A stretch of DNA of 64,000 bases from Cochlodiniinecator piscidefendens. Lineage in GTDB: Bacteria; Pseudomonadota; Alphaproteobacteria; Rhodobacterales; Rhodobacteraceae. The position numbers and the translations under genes are program-made. Location of the stretch: NCBI RefSeq assembly GCF_011326755.1, contig NZ_JAAOIE010000004.1, positions 124,001-188,000 on the forward strand. The letters run 5' to 3'. Positions 63,982 to 64,000 of the stretch are shown here, piece after piece. The notes beneath the pieces are model-generated. The model was not told the DNA's origin, did not search any database, and saw nothing but the letters and a program-made list of their open reading frames with translations. Positions within the stretch are counted from its first letter, which is position 1. Each line of letters opens with the position of its first letter.

Positions 63982-64000
63982 GAGGGCGCTTTTCGCCCTC
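63982..64000 (-). promoter_or_regulatory. Intercistronic stem-loop upstream of the ABC permease
   Basis: Perfect 7-bp arms GAGGGCG / CGCCCTC with a five-base loop; it may extend beyond the window. Stem-loops between a binding-protein gene and its permease genes commonly lower expression of the downstream part. The upstream gene is not visible. Confidence 0.45.

Noticed and set aside
1-64000. tRNA genes and CRISPR arrays
   Set aside because: Scanned by eye for T-loop motifs (GGTTCGAATCC type) and for regular direct repeats; none found outside coding sequence.

Overview
The window looks like a chromosomal segment of an alphaproteobacterium of the Rhodobacterales (roseobacter-like, moderate G+C). 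This is inferred from gene content and order read from the sequence: trxA-addA-addB-nucleotidyltransferase-tsaE beside a RegB/SenC/RegA redox regulon, divergent tsaD/hemD followed by a mitofilin-like protein and HemY, ahcY, DUF1127 and Lin0512 proteins, and many ABC-transporter-linked catabolic genes. No rRNA, tRNA, CRISPR array or intact insertion sequence was seen.

Layout. (1) 1-2257: a 2-oxoglutarate/Fe(II) oxygenase of HalD/BesD type and the start of a Tat-exported peptide-type solute-binding protein, sitting where hslU might be expected next to hslV. (2) 2258-16867: housekeeping block (hslV, DUF1127, two Lin0512 proteins, trxA, addAB, MurU-like enzyme, tsaE) and the redox-sensing group (PAS protein, regB, divergent senC and regA plus a lipoprotein). 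(3) 16868-20423: a decaying accessory stretch with remnants of a TetR regulator, an ArsR regulator and a DoeB/aspartoacylase-type deacylase, and ORFs I cannot identify. (4) 20424-23793: an arsenic operon acr3 - arsC::malY/patB fusion - arsH. The middle gene joins a complete glutaredoxin-type arsenate reductase to a complete PLP-dependent C-S lyase. (5) 24075-42022: regulators, GNAT and HD proteins, ahcY, a LysM protein, a well-formed candidate small RNA (about 29981-30077), the tsaD-gpsA operon, hemD-mitofilin-hemY, a hybrid histidine kinase with a PhnD-like binding protein, and a sulfotransferase overlapping a chromate transporter. (6) 42085-45095: flotillin/YqiJ pair and an orphan 'mobile mystery protein A'.

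(7) 45265-58608 is the most coherent accessory block. It holds a flavin monooxygenase, RidA, DUF1028, aldehyde dehydrogenase, LysR, a trimethylamine-dehydrogenase-family iron-sulfur flavoprotein, an ArgE/M20 deacylase, a complete PotABCD-type transporter and a GlxA/GbdR-type regulator. Together these suggest uptake and oxidation of a cationic amine. The flavoprotein keeps the covalent FMN cysteine and the cluster cysteines, but has Gln and Asp where trimethylamine dehydrogenase has aromatic-bowl residues, as I recall for histamine dehydrogenase. (8) 58727-64000: gap with a LacI-type palindrome upstream, a VanA-like Rieske oxygenase, LysR, an M29/NicX-like protein, and an amino-acid ABC permease running toward the right edge.

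The two places most worth study are the ArsC::C-S-lyase fusion and the amine catabolic block. All assignments come from reading motifs and recalling families; nothing was searched.
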